From positions 1 to 64,000 of the forward strand of contig CAAFPW010000041.1 in NCBI GenBank assembly GCA_900764925.1: 64,000 bases of DNA. Reading direction: 5' to 3'. Origin of the DNA: Fusobacteriaceae bacterium. Lineage in GTDB: Bacteria > Fusobacteriota > Fusobacteriia > Fusobacteriales > Fusobacteriaceae. The notes below the pieces were generated by a model. It was given only the letters and a program-made list of their open reading frames with translations, had not been told where the DNA came from and made no database searches. The position numbers and the translations under genes are program-made. Within the stretch, counting starts at the first letter, position 1. Every line of letters starts with the position of its first letter. This document shows, piece by piece, positions 1 to 9,426 of this stretch.

Positions 1-140
1 GTGGTACTGTTTCTTACTATTATTATACGCTATTTCTCGTCAAAATCAACCATTTGTTGTGACAGAGCCAAAATATATATTTATTATTGTAAAATCGAAC
101 ACTATCTTATATAATATAATTGATTGAAAGGTGGTGTCCT

Positions 141-827
141 ATGAAAAGAGGTATAAATAAGATTAAAATTTTTGAAAATCTTGATAAAGAAACAAAAGAA
201 AAATTATCATCTGTATCTAAAATAAAAGATTATAAAAAGGGAGAGTTACTCTATTCCAATAAAGAAAAAATAAATACAGTTTACTTTGTTTTAGAAGGAG
301 TAGCTGGACTTTATAAGCCAAATCCTGATAATACTAGAAAAGTTGTTTTTATCTTTGGTGAAGGGGATGTATTAAACGAAGTTATAATCTATGAGAATAT
401 GACTCTTTTAAGTTGTGAACTTCTCGCTCCTACAAAACTTTTAGAAATCCCTAGAGAAAAGTTTGTTGAGATTTTAGAAACAAGTTATCCATTAGCTAAA
501 GGTGTTATTGAGTCTCTAATCAATAAAAATAGAATTATGTCTCATCAGTTGAAAAATATCTCTAACTCAATTACTGTGGATAGACAGATAGCTTTTAACC
601 TTTGGAGACTTGGAAGAGATTTTGGAAAAAATACTCCAAATGGAGTTGAAATCAATTTTGATTTGTCTATTACTTATCTTTCTGAGATGCTAGGAGCAAA
701 GAGAGAGACTGTTTCAAGACAGGTTAAAATCCTTTGTGAACTAGGTCTTATAAGTGTGACTAAAAAGAGATTTACAATACACAAATATGATGAACTTTTA
801 GAATATTTTCATGGTGAAAATAAATAA
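141..827 (+). CDS. Crp/Fnr-family transcriptional regulator
   Basis: This is a cytoplasmic transcription factor with an N-terminal cyclic-nucleotide-binding-like beta-roll (about residues 10-120), a long dimer helix, and a C-terminal winged helix. The recognition helix holds GAKRETVSRQVK, whose E, S and R match the Fnr DNA-contact pattern. No N-terminal cysteine cluster is present, so it does not sense oxygen the way Fnr does. I chose ATG 141 because AAAGGTGGTG lies directly upstream; a TTG at 120 is also in frame but lacks a ribosome site. It is monocistronic and ends in a shared terminator. The effector and targets are not visible. Confidence 0.85.
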   Translation: MKRGINKIKIFENLDKETKEKLSSVSKIKDYKKGELLYSNKEKINTVYFVLEGVAGLYKPNPDNTRKVVFIFGEGDVLNEVIIYENMTLLSCELLAPTKLLEIPREKFVEILETSYPLAKGVIESLINKNRIMSHQLKNISNSITVDRQIAFNLWRLGRDFGKNTPNGVEINFDLSITYLSEMLGAKRETVSRQVKILCELGLISVTKKRFTIHKYDELLEYFHGENK

Positions 828-855
828 AAAGGCTCCCTTATGGGAGCTTTTATTA
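826..855. terminator. Bidirectional terminator between crp-like gene and hup
   Basis: A GC-rich hairpin (GGCTCCC, loop TTAT, GGGAGCT) is flanked by A and T runs on both sides. It can therefore end both the plus-strand regulator and the minus-strand HU transcript that converge here. Confidence 0.85.
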
Positions 856-1131
856 TTTATTAACTTTTTCAGATAATGCTTTTCCTGCTTTGAATTTAAC
901 AGCTTTTTTAGCTTCAACTTGCATTTCTTCTCCAGTTTGAGGGTTTCTACAAGTTCTAGCAGCTCTTTCTGCTACTTCAAATTTTCCAAATCCTAGGAAA
1001 GAAACTTCTTCTCCTTTTACTAAAGCTTCTTCGATAGTTGCTAGAAAAGCCATAGCTTTTTTCTCAGCATCAACTTTAGTAGCAAATTCTCCTTTTTCAA
1101 AATATAAATCTACAAACTCTTTTTTAGTCAT
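853..1131 (-). CDS. hup: HU-family histone-like DNA-binding protein
   Basis: This 92-residue protein has the usual HU/IHF length. It shows the helical N-terminus and the beta-arm signature around residues 46-62 (GFGKFEV, then RAARTCRNPQTGEE), followed by the AFKAGK-type C-terminus (VKFKAGKALSEKV). HU bends and compacts DNA as a dimer. The ribosome site AAGGAGG sits 8 bases upstream of the ATG. The arm carries a Cys (TCRNPQTG) where many HUs have Gly or Arg. It lies downstream of polC with its own promoter. Confidence 0.95.
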   Translation of the reverse strand: MTKKEFVDLYFEKGEFATKVDAEKKAMAFLATIEEALVKGEEVSFLGFGKFEVAERAARTCRNPQTGEEMQVEAKKAVKFKAGKALSEKVNK

Positions 1132-1196
1132 TTGTTCTGCCTCCTTAATTTTTATAATAGCCCCTTAATTGACTACCACAAATACTCATACTATCT

Positions 1197-1225
1197 TTTA
1201 TACCACATCATTCCTGATTTTACAA
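1197..1225 (-). promoter_or_regulatory. Probable promoter of hup
   Basis: On the minus strand a TTGTAA -35 box (1225-1220) and a TATAAA -10 box (1202-1197) are separated by exactly 17 bases, about 65 bases upstream of the HU start codon. HU is therefore probably transcribed independently of polC. Confidence 0.6.
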
Positions 1226-1245
1226 CACTTTTTATAAATTTTTTT

Positions 1246-4200
1246 CTAAAAAAGAGAAATTTGGTTAGTTTCACTTAAAGCGTCTATCGCTTTTAGTGTT
1301 TTTAGCTTGTCAATTATTGTCTGTGAAGCCTTTGTTCTTCTTTTTAAATCTTCAAAAGAAAGGAATTTACTCTCTTCTCTCTCCTTGATTATATTCTCTA
1401 TTACCGCTCCTCCAAGACCTGCTAAAGCTATAAGTGGAACTCTGATCTTTCCATCTTCGATTGTGAATTTTACCCCTCCCGATTTGTAGATATCAATTGG
1501 TAAAAACTCCAATCCTCTAGCATACATCTCTACAATAATTTCACATATAGCCATTTCAGCTTTTTTCTTTACATCCAATTTAGGTTCTTTATTTAAAACT
1601 TCAAGATGTGCTTTAGCTGATTCAGGATTTCCCATTATCTCATAATCAAAATCCTCAGCTTTTCTAGATAGATATGCAGCATAGAAGGCTAGTGGATAAT
1701 GAACTTTGAAGTAAGCTATTCTCATAGCCATCATAACGTAAGCTACTGCGTGTCCCTTAGGGAACATATATTTTATTCTTCTACAAGATTCTATATACCA
1801 CTCAGCTACATTATGCTCTTTCATAAGGTCTGAATAACTTTGCCACCCCTCTGGGTTTTTAGTAGGTTGTCCCTTTCTTACAAACTCCATTATCTTAAAT
1901 GCTGTTCCCTTTTCTATTCCCTGATCAATAAGATAGTTCATAATGTCATCACGCACAGTGATTACTTGTGATAGGGTAGCTTGCTTCTGTCTGATAAACT
2001 CTTGAGCGTTATTTAGCCATACATCTGTTCCATGTGAAAGTCCAGATATTCTAACTAACTCTGCAAAAGTCTTAGGCATTGTATCTATAAGCATCTGACG
2101 TACAAATGGTGTTCCAAACTCTGGTACTCCAAAAGTTCCTACAACAGAGTTTATCTGCTCAGGAGTAACTCCCAATGACTCTGTACTTGAAAATATTTTC
2201 AAAGTATCTGGGTCAGCTAGAGGAATAGAGTAGATATCAACTCCTGTGTACTCCTGTAAAAGTTTTATTGTAGTAGGATCGTCATGTCCTAGTATATCAA
2301 GTTTTACTAACTGTTCATCCATAACGTGATAATCAAAGTGTGTTGTGATAGAGTCGTTTTTCTCATCGTTAGCTGGTTTTTGTACTGGACAAAACTCATA
2401 TATCGTATGATCTCTAGGAACTACGACCATTCCTCCAGGGTGTTGCCCTGTGGTTTTCTTAGCTCCCTCACACTTTTTAGCCAATCTTATAATCTCAGCT
2501 CTATTATTTTTCATATCATGTTCTTCAAAATATTTTCTTACATAACCCTCGGCGTTTTTTTCAGCAAGAGTTGATATAGTTCCCGCTTTAAATACGTTTT
2601 CCTTACCGAACATCTGCTCACAGTATCTGTGTATCTCTGATTGATACTCCCCTGAGAAGTTAAGATCTATATCTGGAACCTTATCTCCATTGAATCCCAT
2701 AAATACCTCAAATGGTATTGAGTAACCGTCTCTTTTGTATGGTTTTCCACACTTAGGACAATTTTTCTCTGGTAAGTCGATTCCAACTCCCTCTCTCTCA
2801 ATAAATTCAGAATGTTTACACTCTGGGTTAGTACATATGTAGTGTGGGTATAGGGCGTTAACCTCTGTTATTCCCATCATAAAAGCTACTAGAGATGATC
2901 CTACCGATCCTCTGGAACCAACAAGGTATCCACTATCTAAAGATTTTTTTACAAGCTTTTGAGCTGATAGATAAAGTACCGAGAATCCATTTCCTATGAT
3001 GGCGTTGAGTTCCCTTTCCAATCTCGCTGCTACAATCTCTGGTAATGGGTCACCATATATTCTATAAGCTTTTTCATATGTCATCTCTTTTACTATATTT
3101 TCAGCATTATCTATCTTAGGTGGATAAAATCCATCAGGAACAGGTTTTATTCTCTCTATCTTATCAGCTATTAGATTTGTATTAGTTATAACTATCTCCT
3201 TTGCAATATCCTCACCTAGATAGCTAAACTCCTCTAGCATCTCATCAGTAGTTCTAAAATAAAACTTGTTATCTACCATATACTGATTTTTTCTAAATAC
3301 ATTTCCACTGCCATAGAGAAGAATACTTCTAATCTTATAGTCCTCTTCATCTAAATAGTGTACATTTGAACTAGCTGTTACCAAGACACCCTTCTCTTTA
3401 GCTAGATTATAAAAATATCTATTCATCTCCTCGATAGCTTCAAAAGACGAGATACTTCCTGTTTTATCCTCTTCATATATCTCTGAATAAGCTCCCTTAG
3501 GTAACAACTCAATATAGTCATAAAATCCTATATTTTTCTCTATATTTTCATAGTCATATCTCATGTAGTAATCCACAAGTTCTCCATCATTAGAATAATG
3601 TACACTCATTGGACTTCCTACTATAAGTCCATCTCTATACTTTTGTAGGTGTGACTTTAAAACTCTTGGCTTTTTATTTCCATAATAATCAATATGTGAC
3701 TCTGATACAAGTCTATACATATTTTTTAACCCTTCTAGGTTTTGTACAAGCACAACTATGTTACGAGTATCTTGCTTTTTCAAGTTGATTGGAAAAGCTC
3801 CTGTAATCTGATTTAGATTTGTAACTCCCCTCTCTAAATATCTCTCCATAAATATGATAAACATATTTGCTGTGGCTTGTGAGTCATCAACAGCTCTGTG
3901 GTGACTCTCTAGTGATAGCCCCAATACCTTATTCAAATTTTTTAGTCCAAAGCTCTTTAAATCAGGGTAAAGGTCTCTTGCCATCTGTAATGTATCTATT
4001 ACCGCTGGAGTGTAATCATAACCTAGAAGTTTTTTTACATCTCTTCTTATAAATCCCATATCGAAAGCTGCGTTGTGGGCTACCATTGTGGCATCTCCAA
4101 CAAACTCCATAAACTTAGGTAGCACTTCCTCTATTGTTGGCATATTATCTACCATATCTTGAGTTATATTAGTAAGCTCTTGAATCTTTTTAGGAATTGG

Positions 4201-5607
4201 TTTTTGAGGATTAACAAGTTGAGAAAATCTATCTATTATTCTATTTCCTTGTAATTTTACAGCTCCTATCTCTATTATCTCATGTTCATGTGAGTTAAGA
4301 CCCATAGTCTCCAAGTCAAATACAACAAAATATTCCTCTAAAAGTGGAGAATCCTTACAGCTTCTTACCATTTGATCCTCATCATCTACCATGTACATCT
4401 CACAACCTAATATAGGTTTTATATCCTTTCCCTTAGCTGCCTTATAAGCAAATGGAAAGGCGTGTACAACAGAGTAATCTGTAATAGCCACAGAAGAGTG
4501 TCCATAGGCAATAGCTTGCTTAATAATATCAGCAATATCTGCTACTCCTACCATCTCACTCATCTTACTATGAGTATGTAGTTCCACCATCTTCAATTCA
4601 GAGTTATCTCTCTTTGGCTCTTTTACCTTATCCAACTTATTGATAGAGTTTATCATCATAATCTCTTCATTATCAGAAAATCTATCAGTCTGTTTTTTAC
4701 CATTTATTTTTACATAGTCACCTATTTTTATCTCAAGAGGTTTATCCTTCTCTAAAAATATCTTTGTAGTAAGAGATGTATGATTATCAGTAATTCTAAT
4801 AGTCATAATAACTCTATCATTTTTTATATCCCTTGACTCCATAGAGAATACCTCTCCCTCTACGACACATGTATCATCATCATAGAGTTCAAAAAATTCC
4901 TCTAATGGTATTGAACTTCCTTTGATCTCCTTTGTCTTGTTAGCTGAGAATCCACCCTTTGAAAAACCAGCACTCTTTACAAATACCTCTTGTGGTTTAG
5001 GTTTATTTGCATTTTGTTCAGCACTCTTTTGATTTTCCATATCAATTTTAGCTGAAAGTGTAATTATCTCCTTTTGTTTTTCCTCTTCTATCTTAGATAC
5101 CTCATGTGAAAAATCTCCCAAAACAAACTTTACTTTAAAATTGTAGATTCCAAAGTTCTCTAAAATAGTTTCTAACTTATCATCTATCTGTGAATTTTTT
5201 AGAATCTCAATAGCACTCTGTTCAGCTAAAGTAATATTTATATTTCCCTCTTCTATTGTCACTCTATATAAATATAAAAAAGATTTAGAGATAGCATTCC
5301 TAGCTTTCAATCTTATGATCGCTCTCTCTACTATCTCTACAAGTTGCTCTCTTCTTATATCTTTTTCAGCAAAGTCCACTGTAAAATCTACCTCTAGCTC
5401 TTTACCAAAATTTTTCTTTATATTCTCATAGATGACATCTAACTCATTTAACTCATTAACTGAAGGAACACAGCACTTAAATCTCATTTTTTTATTTCTC
5501 TCTGAAAAGATAATCTCTGTAACATCTACATTTTTTATCCCCATTTTTCTAAAAATACCATCTTGAGGCTTTATTCTTATCTCATTTCTATTCATTTGTT
5601 CCTCCAA
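1246..5607 (-). CDS. polC: DNA polymerase III alpha subunit, PolC type
   Basis: This is the replicative polymerase of the Gram-positive PolC class, 1453 residues and full length. In order I see an N-terminal region, an OB domain, a PHP domain (LHTHSKMSE near residue 342) interrupted by a DEDD 3'-5' proofreading exonuclease (FDLETMG near 430), a zinc-binding four-cysteine patch near 920 (CTNPEC then CPKCGKP), the palm (PDIDLNFSGEY near 979), and a C-terminal tail ending QISLF that fits a sliding-clamp-binding motif. PolC beside outer-membrane genes is typical of Fusobacteriota. It is last in a minus-strand housekeeping run and starts 8 bases after its neighbour. Confidence 0.98.
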   Translation of the reverse strand: MEEQMNRNEIRIKPQDGIFRKMGIKNVDVTEIIFSERNKKMRFKCCVPSVNELNELDVIYENIKKNFGKELEVDFTVDFAEKDIRREQLVEIVERAIIRLKARNAISKSFLYLYRVTIEEGNINITLAEQSAIEILKNSQIDDKLETILENFGIYNFKVKFVLGDFSHEVSKIEEEKQKEIITLSAKIDMENQKSAEQNANKPKPQEVFVKSAGFSKGGFSANKTKEIKGSSIPLEEFFELYDDDTCVVEGEVFSMESRDIKNDRVIMTIRITDNHTSLTTKIFLEKDKPLEIKIGDYVKINGKKQTDRFSDNEEIMMINSINKLDKVKEPKRDNSELKMVELHTHSKMSEMVGVADIADIIKQAIAYGHSSVAITDYSVVHAFPFAYKAAKGKDIKPILGCEMYMVDDEDQMVRSCKDSPLLEEYFVVFDLETMGLNSHEHEIIEIGAVKLQGNRIIDRFSQLVNPQKPIPKKIQELTNITQDMVDNMPTIEEVLPKFMEFVGDATMVAHNAAFDMGFIRRDVKKLLGYDYTPAVIDTLQMARDLYPDLKSFGLKNLNKVLGLSLESHHRAVDDSQATANMFIIFMERYLERGVTNLNQITGAFPINLKKQDTRNIVVLVQNLEGLKNMYRLVSESHIDYYGNKKPRVLKSHLQKYRDGLIVGSPMSVHYSNDGELVDYYMRYDYENIEKNIGFYDYIELLPKGAYSEIYEEDKTGSISSFEAIEEMNRYFYNLAKEKGVLVTASSNVHYLDEEDYKIRSILLYGSGNVFRKNQYMVDNKFYFRTTDEMLEEFSYLGEDIAKEIVITNTNLIADKIERIKPVPDGFYPPKIDNAENIVKEMTYEKAYRIYGDPLPEIVAARLERELNAIIGNGFSVLYLSAQKLVKKSLDSGYLVGSRGSVGSSLVAFMMGITEVNALYPHYICTNPECKHSEFIEREGVGIDLPEKNCPKCGKPYKRDGYSIPFEVFMGFNGDKVPDIDLNFSGEYQSEIHRYCEQMFGKENVFKAGTISTLAEKNAEGYVRKYFEEHDMKNNRAEIIRLAKKCEGAKKTTGQHPGGMVVVPRDHTIYEFCPVQKPANDEKNDSITTHFDYHVMDEQLVKLDILGHDDPTTIKLLQEYTGVDIYSIPLADPDTLKIFSSTESLGVTPEQINSVVGTFGVPEFGTPFVRQMLIDTMPKTFAELVRISGLSHGTDVWLNNAQEFIRQKQATLSQVITVRDDIMNYLIDQGIEKGTAFKIMEFVRKGQPTKNPEGWQSYSDLMKEHNVAEWYIESCRRIKYMFPKGHAVAYVMMAMRIAYFKVHYPLAFYAAYLSRKAEDFDYEIMGNPESAKAHLEVLNKEPKLDVKKKAEMAICEIIVEMYARGLEFLPIDIYKSGGVKFTIEDGKIRVPLIALAGLGGAVIENIIKEREESKFLSFEDLKRRTKASQTIIDKLKTLKAIDALSETNQISLF

Positions 5608-5615
5608 AAAATAGA

Positions 5616-6179
5616 TTATCTCTCACCTAATAGTCTATCTAAAATAATCGCTACTGCAGCTCTAACTGATAGGTGATTGTATTGTGTATTCCCTCTTATT
5701 GGCTCTAATATATAATCAGACATATCCATAACTTCATCTGTAAGTCCCCATCCTGTTCCAAATAGTAAAAGATATGGTCTATCATCTTCAAATATCTTAT
5801 CAGATAGTTCTTTATATCCAATAGTGTTAGGGAAAATTCTAGCTGAAGTAGTTATTATTACAGGTTTTTGCCCCTCTCTCTCCTCTATCTCTGCAATAGT
5901 ATCCTCTATACTATTCATAACTCTAGTGATAGAAAAAGCATCCTCTCTATCTTTGTTGAACTGTCCACCTGTTCCCTCTTGCCAATATCCAATTATTCTC
6001 TCTGTTAACATTTTTTGTGCATCTACAGGTACTACTAATCTATACCCAGCTACATTATATGTTCTACAACTTCTAGATATATCATGGATATCAAAGTTTG
6101 TAACTGATGTACATACTACACTATTATTTTTATTATATACAGGATAATGAACCAATCCTAAATAAATTTTCTCTCTCAT
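5616..6179 (-). CDS. SPOUT-fold RNA methyltransferase (TrmD-associated family)
   Basis: This 187-residue protein matches the small SAM-dependent RNA methyltransferase family often placed next to trmD and rimM in deep-branching bacteria. It opens with YLGLVHYPVYNK and has an SPOUT-type cofactor loop near the C-terminus (LLLFGTGWGLTDEV, then LEPIRGNTQYNHLSVRAA). The RNA target cannot be read from sequence. It lies between a gamma-carbonic anhydrase and polC in the trmD run with gaps of 8 bases on each side, so it is probably co-transcribed and acts on tRNA or rRNA. Confidence 0.8.
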   Translation of the reverse strand: MREKIYLGLVHYPVYNKNNSVVCTSVTNFDIHDISRSCRTYNVAGYRLVVPVDAQKMLTERIIGYWQEGTGGQFNKDREDAFSITRVMNSIEDTIAEIEEREGQKPVIITTSARIFPNTIGYKELSDKIFEDDRPYLLLFGTGWGLTDEVMDMSDYILEPIRGNTQYNHLSVRAAVAIILDRLLGER

Positions 6180-6187
6180 CTTTTCTC

Positions 6188-6706
6188 CTATTTAATCTCT
6201 TCTAATTTTTTATATTTCTCTATATCTTCAACATAAACCTTATAAGCATATTTAAGATACTCTCTGTTCTCCTCAGTTAAGGCTCTCACTACTCTAGCTG
6301 GCGATCCTGCTATCAGATCTCCCTCCTTAGCTTGAAGTTTGGGAGTAACCACTGAACCTGCTGCAACCAGACAATTTTTAGGAATTACACTTCCATTTAG
6401 TAGAATACTTCCCATTCCAATTATACACTCATCTCCAATAGTACACCCATGTATTATACAGTTATGTCCTATTGTAACTCTCTCACCTATGGTAACTGGA
6501 TATGGAGTATCCCCATGAACAGTTGTATTATCTTGAATATTTGACTCTCTACCTACTGTAACCTTACTCATATCAGCTCTTACCACAGCTCCAAACCAAA
6601 TAGAAACGTTATCAGAAGTGCTGACATCCCCTATTACTGTAGCATTTTCAGCTATATAGTTATTTTCTCCAAAATTTGGTACCTTATTCCCTAATTTATA
6701 TATCAT
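6188..6706 (-). CDS. Gamma-carbonic anhydrase / hexapeptide-repeat protein
   Basis: This 172-residue left-handed beta-helix protein has repeated hexapeptide steps (IGDVSTSDNVSIWFGAVVRAD, IGHNCIIHGCTIG, IGMGSILLNG). It carries the zinc-ligand histidines expected in this family (TVHGD, IGHNCIIHG). Such proteins form trimers and include carbonic anhydrases and YrdA/PaaY-like proteins; activity cannot be assigned from sequence alone. Its ATG overlaps the trmD stop by four bases, so the two are translationally coupled. Confidence 0.88.
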   Translation of the reverse strand: MIYKLGNKVPNFGENNYIAENATVIGDVSTSDNVSIWFGAVVRADMSKVTVGRESNIQDNTTVHGDTPYPVTIGERVTIGHNCIIHGCTIGDECIIGMGSILLNGSVIPKNCLVAAGSVVTPKLQAKEGDLIAGSPARVVRALTEENREYLKYAYKVYVEDIEKYKKLEEIK

Positions 6707-7431
6707 TTCTCTTCCTCTTCTAACTCCTTTTTTATCTCTGCTAAGAGTTTTTTCTCTACCTTATCCAGTTCTCTTCCTACTAATAGATCTCTTCTTCTGA
6801 TATACGTTCTTTTTAAACTCTCTTTCAATCTCCACAACTCGATATTTTTGTGGTGCCCTGAAAGTAGTACCTCTGGAACCTTCATTCCCTCATACTCAGC
6901 AGGTCTTGTATAGTGTGGATAATCTAAAAGTCCATTAAAAAAAGAATCATTTTCATAAGATTCTTTTTTTATAACTCCAGGTACAAGTCTCGCTATACAA
7001 TCTGCCATCATCATAGCTGGTAACTCTCCTCCTGTTAAGACAAAATCTCCAATAGAGACTTCAAGATCAACCTTGCTTTCTACAACTCTCTCATCTATCC
7101 CTTCATAGTGTCCTGCAATTATTGTAATCTCACTCTCTTGAGATAGTTCTATGGCTAATTTTTGATTAAATCTCACCCCTTGTGGTGTGGTATATATAAC
7201 TTTCCCACCCACAGTTTCTAAGGCTCTAAATAGTGGCTCTGGTTTCATAACCATTCCAGCTCCTCCACCAAAGGGCATATCATCAGCTTGTTTATGTTTA
7301 TCATAACAAAAATCTCTGATATTTACTATATTTATCTCCAATAGATTTTTTTCAAGAGCTTTTCCTATTATACTTTCACTTTTAAATCCTGAAAACATCT
7401 CAGGAAAAAGAGTAAGAATATTTATTTTCAT
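6703..7431 (-). CDS. trmD: tRNA (guanine-N1)-methyltransferase TrmD
   Basis: TrmD methylates G37 of tRNAs reading CNN codons, which prevents frameshifting. The 242-residue protein starts MKINILTLFPEMF, and the trefoil-knot SAM site is clear (HYEGIDERV, then SIGDFVLTGGELPA). The ATG at 7431 has GAGGAG upstream and lies one base after the rimM stop; a longer in-frame start exists but would overlap rimM. The order khpA-rimM-trmD is the conserved ribosome-maturation cluster, here without rpsP and rplS. Confidence 0.97.
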   Translation of the reverse strand: MKINILTLFPEMFSGFKSESIIGKALEKNLLEINIVNIRDFCYDKHKQADDMPFGGGAGMVMKPEPLFRALETVGGKVIYTTPQGVRFNQKLAIELSQESEITIIAGHYEGIDERVVESKVDLEVSIGDFVLTGGELPAMMMADCIARLVPGVIKKESYENDSFFNGLLDYPHYTRPAEYEGMKVPEVLLSGHHKNIELWRLKESLKRTYIRRRDLLVGRELDKVEKKLLAEIKKELEEEEK

Positions 7432-7432
7432 A

Positions 7433-7984
7433 TTACTCCTCGTCCATTCCATCATCTTGTTGGTATTTTTTTCCTTTCTCCTCTTTCATACCCTCAATTA
7501 GATGTACATATATTTCCCTTTTATCAAAATCAATCTTTTTAACAAACTCATCTATATCTGGAACCATCACTTCACACTTAGATGATTCTATCACAAGAAT
7601 ATCATGAGCAGCTGTTTCAAATATGTCAACTACTACTCCTAACTCTTCGTTACTATCTATATCAATTGCTTTCATATTCAATAGATCGTTTAAAAGATAC
7701 TCATCTTCTCCAACTCCTAGTATCTCTCTTCTCACCTTTATAAATCCATTTTTTAAATTTCCAGCTTCTGTCTTATTAGTTATCTCTTCAAACTCTAATA
7801 CACATTTATTTCCAACTAAATGAGAAGCAGATTTTACTGTCAATATTCTTTGGTTGTTTTCTCCTATCTCAACAACTATTCTATTGTTTAGTAAAATTTC
7901 AATGTTCTCTATATTAGATACTACTTTTACAGCTCCTTTAAGGTGGTGAGTACCAGATATCTTACCAATTGTTAAAAGCTCCAT
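7433..7984 (-). CDS. rimM: 16S rRNA processing protein RimM
   Basis: RimM assists 30S subunit maturation and binds ribosomal protein S19. The 183-residue protein shows the N-terminal barrel start (LLTIGKISGTHHLKGAVKV) and the C-terminal PRC-barrel (NDLLNMKAI, then GVVVDIFETAAHDILVIE, then VPDIDEFVKKID). The acidic, charged tail after residue 165 is longer than in most RimMs and runs right up to trmD. Confidence 0.95.
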   Translation of the reverse strand: MELLTIGKISGTHHLKGAVKVVSNIENIEILLNNRIVVEIGENNQRILTVKSASHLVGNKCVLEFEEITNKTEAGNLKNGFIKVRREILGVGEDEYLLNDLLNMKAIDIDSNEELGVVVDIFETAAHDILVIESSKCEVMVPDIDEFVKKIDFDKREIYVHLIEGMKEEKGKKYQQDDGMDEE

Positions 7985-7992
7985 ACTCCCTC

Positions 7993-8232
7993 CTAGTCTA
8001 AAAACTCAACATTTACATTAAGTTTATCTTTTACTCCCGCTGCTTGCATAACTCCTCTTATAGCGTTAGCAGTTAATCCATTTTTACCTATTACTTTTCC
8101 CATCTCTCCTTGAGCTACACTTACTTTGAAGATGATAGTATCATCTACTACATCATATGTAACTCTTGTTTCAGAGTTATTATCTACTAATTCTCCAATA
8201 ATATACTTAATTAATTTTTCTAATTTCTCCAT
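7993..8232 (-). CDS. khpA: KH-domain RNA-binding protein KhpA
   Basis: This 79-residue single KH-domain protein carries the nucleic-acid-binding GKVIGKNG loop followed by an Ala/Gly-rich helix (GLTANAIRGVMQAAG). KhpA-type proteins bind RNA, often with KhpB, and affect cell division and translation. It sits between a DUF4911-like gene and rimM, its normal neighbourhood, with short gaps on both sides. Confidence 0.93.
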   Translation of the reverse strand: MEKLEKLIKYIIGELVDNNSETRVTYDVVDDTIIFKVSVAQGEMGKVIGKNGLTANAIRGVMQAAGVKDKLNVNVEFLD

Positions 8233-8245
8233 CTTAGCCTCCTCG

Positions 8246-8506
8246 TTATTTCTTATTGATATAAAGTGAACCTTTCCAAGCTCCCTCTTCTATTATTTTA
8301 GCTTCCACTCCATAGTTTTTATCCAAATCCTCTATAATAGTTCTTGCAAAGTCTTTGAAGTCATCAGTAGATATCACATTTAAAAGTCCAGCATTGGCAT
8401 CTACTGTTCTTACAACTCCTATCCCTTCATAAGCTTCTATTACCTTATTGATAAAATCTATGTCCTCTTTTCTACTTTGAATTAAAAACTCATAGCTTGA
8501 TAACAT
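8246..8506 (-). CDS. Small DUF4911-like protein
   Basis: This 86-residue protein begins MLSSYEFLIQSRKEDI and shows a compact alpha/beta pattern resembling the uncharacterised DUF4911 family; that assignment is from memory of the family. I chose ATG 8506 because GGAGG lies just upstream; the 16 further in-frame residues upstream have no ribosome site. It is first after a structured intergenic region and probably heads the khpA-rimM-trmD unit. No function can be given. Confidence 0.7.
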   Translation of the reverse strand: MLSSYEFLIQSRKEDIDFINKVIEAYEGIGVVRTVDANAGLLNVISTDDFKDFARTIIEDLDKNYGVEAKIIEEGAWKGSLYINKK

Positions 8507-8539
8507 AGCTCCTCCAAACCTTCTATTTCCATATACAAA

Positions 8540-8613
8540 AATCAAGGATAACAAAGAAAACTTAAAGAATTGCTAAGAGTAATTCTTAATTTTATTCAAA
8601 GTTATTCTTGATT
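8540..8613 (-). repeat. Nested inverted repeats between rsmA and the DUF4911-like gene
   Basis: A 13-base outer arm at 8540-8552 pairs with 8601-8613 with one mismatch. Inside it, AAGAATT (8565-8571) pairs with AATTCTT (8581-8587). Read on the minus strand, the outer stem is followed by a short T run, so it may act as a leaky terminator or processing structure between the hpt-rsmA and khpA-trmD segments. Confidence 0.5.
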
Positions 8614-8619
8614 TTTAAA

Positions 8620-9414
8620 TTACTTATTCTCGAAAATTGAAATCAATCTTATAAAATCTTCTATTGAAAGATTTTCTGCTCTCTCAGTTTCTGCAATATC
8701 AGCCTTAGCCAGTATCACTCTCAATTCATCTTTAGAGTAACCTAAAGTTGAGAAGTTATTTAATAAATTTTTTCTCTTATTAGCAAAGGCAGCCTTTACA
8801 TACTTAAAGAAAGTCTCCTCATCAACTTGATTTAAATATCTATTATCCTTATAAAGCTTTATAGACATAAAGGCTGAATCCACCTTAGGTATAGGAGTAA
8901 AAAACTCCTTAGGTATAGTGAATAGATACTCAGCTTCTCCATAGTATTCTACGGCTAAAGTTAAGACACTTCTCTCTTTACCCTTCTTTGCACAGATTCT
9001 TTCAGCTACTTCTTTTTGTACCATTATATATATCTCATCTATAACATCTCTATTCTCAATAAGTTTATTGATTATAGGTGAAGTAATATAATATGGTATA
9101 TTGGCAACTACCTTTGTCCCAGCTCCTACATACTCTCTCAAATCAGTTTCCAAAACATCATTCATCACAAGAGTATATTTAGGATTTCCATCAAATTTTT
9201 TTCTCAATATCTTTTCTAAATCTCTATCTATCTCTACTGTCACAACTTTTTTAGCAACATCTAGAAGTAGAGCTGTCAAAGCTCCCTCTCCAGGTCCTAT
9301 CTCCAACACTGTATCTTCAGCTTGTACGTTAGATACTTCCATTATTCTACTTAAGACCTCTCTCTGATCAGTTAAAAAGTTTTGACCAAACTTTTTTTTA
9401 TGTTTAAAGGACAT
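8620..9414 (-). CDS. rsmA: 16S rRNA dimethyladenosine transferase RsmA/KsgA
   Basis: This enzyme dimethylates two adjacent adenines near the 3' end of 16S rRNA. The 264-residue protein has the N-terminal KKFGQNFL signature, the SAM-binding loop (LEIGPGEGALT), the NIPYYITSPI catalytic motif (NxPY) near residue 105, and the small helical C-terminal domain. GGAGG precedes the ATG. It lies 12 bases downstream of hpt. Confidence 0.97.
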   Translation of the reverse strand: MSFKHKKKFGQNFLTDQREVLSRIMEVSNVQAEDTVLEIGPGEGALTALLLDVAKKVVTVEIDRDLEKILRKKFDGNPKYTLVMNDVLETDLREYVGAGTKVVANIPYYITSPIINKLIENRDVIDEIYIMVQKEVAERICAKKGKERSVLTLAVEYYGEAEYLFTIPKEFFTPIPKVDSAFMSIKLYKDNRYLNQVDEETFFKYVKAAFANKRKNLLNNFSTLGYSKDELRVILAKADIAETERAENLSIEDFIRLISIFENK

Positions 9415-9426
9415 ATTCCCTCCAAA

